From Haliclystus octoradiatus (Eukaryota > Cnidaria > Staurozoa > Stauromedusae > Haliclystidae), in assembly GCA_916610825.1 (NCBI GenBank), contig OU744451.1, positions 8,127,441 to 8,191,440 on the forward strand: a stretch of 64,000 nt of DNA. The letters are read 5' to 3'. This document shows positions 59,701 through 64,000 of this stretch, piece after piece; the first letter of the stretch is position 1, and every line of letters starts with the position of its first letter. Both the position numbers and the translations under genes were made by a program. Below the pieces are notes generated by a model. The model was not told the DNA's origin. It saw only the letters and a list, made by a program, of their open reading frames with translations, and did not search any database.

Positions 59701-62700
59701 AAATACGTACTTTACACACTATATAATGCAATACAATCCTAAATGTATACTCATGCCCATAACACAGTATAATAATAATCGTACAGTGTAATGGGTTATA
59801 TAGCTAATTGATCAGTTGGTGTATTGATCGTATCACTGTTTGGTATGATTAAAAGGATACTCAGTCAGCGCCATCGAGATTGCTGTCATTAATGCAATGT
59901 AAAGATCGTTGGGTAGAGATGAAATCCGTTCAGGTGTATACTGGCAGACAAATGTCACCAGTTTGAAAAACTCAGAGCTTAAACTAGGAAACTGAAAAGA
60001 CAGATGTAATCAGCAAGTGATAAATAATGAAATAACGAAGCAATAAAGATATCAAAAGTGTGCTGTAACTACTTTGATGATTGACACATCCCCTGTATGT
60101 AACTGTAAGCTTTTTAGTATGACCCCCTCTCCCTCAACTGAGTACGTACTTTATGGATGGCCCCTAACCCATAGCACCCACCAAAGTAATCCAAACCTTA
60201 TTGCTCTATCAATCATTGACGCCCGGAATAATTGTATCTGGCGCAGACTACATGGTACTGATTGGCTTTTATTAATGTCCAATGTACTTCGAGTGTAAGG
60301 AAAAACACTTTAAGAGTACCAATATTTTAGGTGAATTTCATTTGTCTTCAATCAGCAATGAAAAACTAAAACCTTGTAAGAACATTTACTTTGTTCAATG
60401 TCTAGGCCTATTATTCTTGTTTTCTTGTTTCGAGCTGGGAACCGTGGTCAATGTTAAGACTTTTGAGAATTTTGACCTTGCAACATAAGTTTCCAGATTT
60501 GCATAACACAAGACAAATAGTTCTTGAATTAAGAAATGATTCTTGCAAAAATCGTCAATTATTCAATATAGAAAACGAGGAAATCAGCTGTTCGAAGGAG
60601 CTTCATCATGTCTGAAAAGTATATCATCTAGAATATAATTGATATGTGTGGTGTGATATATATATTTGATCATCAAAACCATACAAGAACGAGTGATACT
60701 TTAATTACGACCTGGGTAAACCCATAAGTAAGCCTGCTTGTTATGCAACCAACCTTCAGTAAGTCTGTTGTCATCAAAGGTATAACCTCTCTTAATCCAT
60801 ATAATACAATATCAGCAACATCAATTGGAGGCTGACCAGGTTCAACCACAACTTTGAGTGATTCTACAATAGAAAATGATTTGGTTCAGCAGCACATTAT
60901 AAAAACTGTTTTGAAAATTTACTTCATAGGTGAAACATTCTCTACAAATATATCCAATAACTTAATAATTCTTTCTTGTTAAAAGAGGGTAGAAATCACC
61001 AGCATTGCTCATTTTAACATAAATTTTGCTATAAGAAATCAGATCTGTCTCAATGTATGTAAGGCTTCACATCGGTTCTTTTGATGATTTAAAATGGCGA
61101 CAGCTATGCATGTTGGTGTGGTTTTTCCTTTAAGTTCATGTGACCTCCGTGCCTTTCCTAACTAGGGCGATACTAGATACTTTCTTGGTAATCTTATGAC
61201 TACATACCCATACCTCTTCCATAAATTCACGAGTTTATGAGCTTCATGAACTGTTATAAACATCTTATAAAATGGTTCATGAGCTGCCCAAAAAAATTGG
61301 GTTATTTAACTTCTGTAAACTACTTCATAATTTTTTCGAATCTTAATCTTTCAATAGAGTTATTGACGGTAGTCCATCAATCAGTTGACACACGTGGGAT
61401 CCTCAAGCTGTAGAGGTACCAGCTGTACCTGGATTCAGCGGTTACCAGTAATATAGATGGCTTTAACTATCATCTAATTAATTCGGTTACATAGGGCATT
61501 GTTGCACAACAAGGCAAAAAACAATGAATGAATGAGCCGGATCTGTTTGATTTTAGGGCAATCTATTTAGTGTCAGAAACTGAAATTAGGGTCTAGATAT
61601 TCTACCAATTGTCTCGTCTTCTAAAGATGACTTCCTATTTTAGTATGTCTATAAGTAGCGTCCGGCAAAAGTAGGAATCCTAGAAGCCTAGATTCTGGAA
61701 GATTAAAGCAAATTCAGAAGAAAAGGATATTTTTATGACTTATTAGTCAAACTTTAATCCAAAAATTCAGAAGAAAATGTTAAGATGCCTCTAGGATTAG
61801 GGTTCCAGAAGGCTGAACCTTTTGTCTATATGTAAAAATGTCTCTTCCTTCATTACCAACCTTCACTGAATGAAGTTGGTCACTTTTACATCCCTTGAGA
61901 AAACAGTTCATATAAACGTCAAATAGTCAAATAGTTTACGGGGTGATTAGCTCAGTTGGCAGAGCAACCGAACTTCAGATCGTATCATATCTGATCGACT
62001 GTGGTTCAAATCCCCCTCAGGTCAACTCAGCCTTAACTTTATCTGAAACATCAAATGAGTACCATCTAAGGATGGCGGATGGAATGGTTCAGAAGGAATT
62101 GCATTGTGAGTAGCTGCGGCGCATCGTTGCGCATTGACAATCAAGGCCTATCTGCCATGAAATCTGTTGAAATTGATCTGCAGTGTCGCGGCTGAGATCT
62201 AAGGAGCGTTTAACATCATTGCTCTTAGCGAAAAGAGCCATTTCTCTAGAATAGAGGAGTGGTACGGGTGCCTTCGGTCCACATTACTTTTTTACTTGAA
62301 ATAGTCTAGCTTTCATAAACTGCTCATGAACTTAACACCTTTTTTCGCTGGGGAGAGGCTTTGTACTCAATGCTATAGGTGCAGCAAAATCAGTCTGTCC
62401 CTGCCCCTGCGAAAAACAATTCAGGAGTTCATGAACAGTTCGTGAACGCTAAGTGGCCCAAATTCCATGAACTGTTCATGAACTGTTCAAGAACTTTTGA
62501 ACTGTTTTTCCTAGGGGTGACAGCGGCAAATCTAAAGCAATATTATATCAAGTTACAACAATTAATATAAATTAACTTTAACTTTAATTCATTCATTCAT
62601 GTTACCTACCAAAGTATTACGATTAAATGAAATTGTCTCAGATCATCATATGTAGTCACTTAATCATCATCATCAACATTATTTAGGAAGATGACTTGGT

Positions 62701-64000
62701 ATGCTCATGAAAGCTTATTTTTCTCCCAAATAGAACAAGCTAGAATACGTTAGCCAACAACTTACCGTCAGATCCGAACCATTCATTAGAGAGTAATTGA
62801 GTAAGTAAACGAATCAAAAGTAATAAATCCGTATGTTGATCTTCTTCGGAGTCTATTGACGATCTTGAACGATGTCCTGCAAGGGTTACACATTGAATAA
62901 CATATTATTTATTATTCATGGATTGGTGCATTAAGAGTACATGAGCTGTGTATGGACACCATATCAGACGGTTCATGAACTGACCAACTAAATTTGGTCA
63001 TTGTTCAACGACTGTTTTCACAGGCTTATGCTATACAGTTGATGAACTTACACCTGCAAAAAACAGTTCAGGAGTTCATGAACAGTTTATGAACAGTTCA
63101 TGAACATTCAATGACCCCAATTTGCATGAACTGTTTGAACTGTTTATGAAAAGTTCAATAACCCTCACAGATAGTTCATGAACTCCTGAACTGTTTTTCG
63201 CAGGGGTAGTAAAGGAAAGTTTCTTGTAAAGGTATAGAATGGAAACATCAGAGAAGTCGAGGTTGTACTATTGTGAAATATGGGAACATTCATCAGCAGC
63301 GGAACAGTGTAATGTATACAGGTTCGCCACCTTATGAGCTGGTTTGATTCTGTTTTCTTCTTCCATAGAAAACATATATAGCCAGAAATACCAACGATAA
63401 GCATTTGACATAAAAGTTTAGAATTCCAGAAATCTAGGGCATTTTCTCCTTAATTCTACTAGAATTTGTATTAAAGTTTGGTCTATAAATCAGAAATATC
63501 AGAACTTGCTGTAGCCTTCTAAAACCTAACATTTCATGCTCTGTGGGAGCTTGCTACTAATGATTCAGCCATCAGAAAAATTCAAGTGCTGTTGAATATC
63601 TCCAAATTTGAATGAGGATAATTATCTTTTGTGTGACGTACCTATTCGATGACTAGAATATGATTTCAAAAGTTGGAAACAGTGTTGATATAGGACTGCA
63701 GTTTCATCCTGAGAAGAACAAGAAATATTATTATAGATGATCAAAATACCATAATAAGATCTTATAAAATAAAACAAGTAAAACTTTATATTAAACCCTA
63801 ATATCAAAATATCATTAAAATGCTGTCATTAAAGCGCCATGCAAACACTCTTCAATTTGTGATTTGAAAATAGTTCAATGATTCGGCTGTGACGAACAGG
63901 AACCCAGGTAAACAAGAACATTGCTTTGAATCATGGTTCGTCCATTCATTCTTATCTCAAAATATTGAACAATACCTGTGATAATTCATAACCATCATTG
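56730..64000 (-). CDS. XPO4: Exportin-4, C-terminal part (runs off the right edge)
   Basis: Seven exons on the minus strand: 64000-63976 (partial), 63708-63642, 62876-62766, 60863-60754, 59991-59861, 57930-57801 and 57023-56730 (stop). All phases agree. They encode the last 288 or so residues of a nuclear transport receptor of the importin-beta/HEAT-repeat type. Matches to animal exportin-4 include DLLLLIRLLTQLLSNEWF, ADIVLYGLREVIPLMTTDLLK, FFKLVTFVCQYTPERISSLPNDL, VGLDSLAAMASYYFK and the ending RLEKFLLEVKGVLCFR. Exportin-4 exports eIF5A and Smad3 and can import SOX-type factors. The full protein is about 1150 aa in vertebrates. Several donors are GTAT rather than GTAA/GTGA. Introns hold a hAT MITE, TA-flanked MITEs and a SINE-like piece. 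Confidence 0.9.
58170..59066. mobile_element. Non-autonomous hAT element, 897 bp, in an exportin-4 intron
   Basis: The ends CAGGGATGTTA and TAACATCCCTG are inverted, and ATTGGATG flanks both sides exactly (58162-58169, 59067-59074), the 8-bp duplication size of hAT elements. Both ends carry clusters of AGTAACTAGTTAC and GTTACTTTT words, likely transposase-binding repeats. No coding capacity is seen. Confidence 0.92.
61666..61832. repeat. Dispersed short repeat, copy 2
   Basis: Colinear with 41600-41752 at clearly more than chance similarity, with about ten bases of extra sequence. It lies in an exportin-4 intron. Confidence 0.65.
61940..62020 (+). repeat. tRNA-derived SINE-like head
   Basis: TAGCTCAGTTGGCAGAGC gives a clear A box and GGTTCAAATCC a clear B box, about 55 bp apart. 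The acceptor and T stems do not pair well and the anticodon arm is not convincing, so it is more likely the tRNA-derived head of a SINE (body perhaps to about 62240) than a working tRNA. Confidence 0.6.
62404..62517. repeat. GTTCATGAAC-type MITE, 114 bp
   Basis: It runs from CCCCTGCGAAAAACAATTCA to TGAACTGTTTTTCCTAGGGG, inverted ends, with ATGAACAGTTCGTGAAC inside. It lies in an exportin-4 intron and belongs to the same family as 63051-63206 and the degenerate copies within the MULE. Confidence 0.75.
63051..63206. repeat. GTTCATGAAC-type MITE, 156 bp, flanked by TA
   Basis: The ends CACCTGCAAAAAACAGTTCA and TGAACTGTTTTTCGCAGGGG pair over about 35 bp (continuing GGAGTTCATGAAC), with TA at 63049-63050 and 63207-63208. 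TA flanks fit a Tc1/mariner-type source. It is the best-preserved copy of the family in the window. Confidence 0.8.

Noticed and set aside
61940-62020. Functional tRNA gene
   Set aside because: A and B boxes are good, but the acceptor and T stems do not pair and the anticodon arm is unconvincing; called SINE-like.

Overview
The window is nuclear DNA from an animal, most likely a marine invertebrate; I cannot name the phylum. The DNA is AT-rich, genes have several introns with GT-AG junctions, exportin-4, a tubulin tyrosine carboxypeptidase (MATCAP) and a TRAF-domain gene are present, and introns and spacers are full of small DNA transposons.

Region 1 (1-23000) is a minus-strand tandem cluster of three paralogous genes for large proteins (about 840 aa) with an N-terminal 2-oxoglutarate/Fe(II) dioxygenase fold. 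Gene A (1087-3629) keeps the Fe ligands but has one frameshift. Gene B (5072-7582) is a full-length open frame that has lost the Fe triad and the 2OG arginine, so it looks like a pseudoenzyme. Gene C is cut in two by a complete Mutator-like transposon (9472-18965) with a perfect 9-bp target duplication and about 190-bp terminal inverted repeats. The transposon has two apparently intact three-exon genes: an 860-aa transposase and a 242-aa PHD plus C2H2 zinc-finger protein. One transposon-gene junction is then repeated in a 2438-bp tandem duplication (17496-22371). A shared E2F-like site with an ACGTG core lies upstream of all three genes.

Region 2 (23772-33631) is a 9.86-kb composite DNA transposon bounded by an inverted TACGGTGGCC end and a 6-bp duplication GTTTTG. 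Its arms are long inverted repeats. It carries pieces of an integrase-like DDE transposase (closest to IS3EU-type elements, by inference) and HECT-type ubiquitin ligase sequence. A 2.45-kb foldback element (9-bp duplication) and a solo LTR (5-bp duplication) are nested in its left arm; the right arm preserves the empty site of both. The right arm also holds a 902-bp tandem duplication.

Region 3 (33640-43450) has no gene I can support. It holds a long GTT microsatellite and a 134-bp satellite with a CRE-like motif in each unit.

Region 4 (43450-64000) holds host genes: a coiled-coil plus TRAF/MATH protein (+), an unrecognised basic 146-aa protein (+), MATCAP (-), and the 3' end of exportin-4 (-), which runs off the right edge. 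The 146-aa gene and MATCAP converge on one palindromic poly(A) signal. Introns hold pogo/Tigger-like MITEs, a 897-bp hAT MITE with perfect 8-bp duplication, a TA-flanked MITE family with a GTTCATGAAC core, a LINE 3' fragment and a tRNA-derived SINE-like piece.
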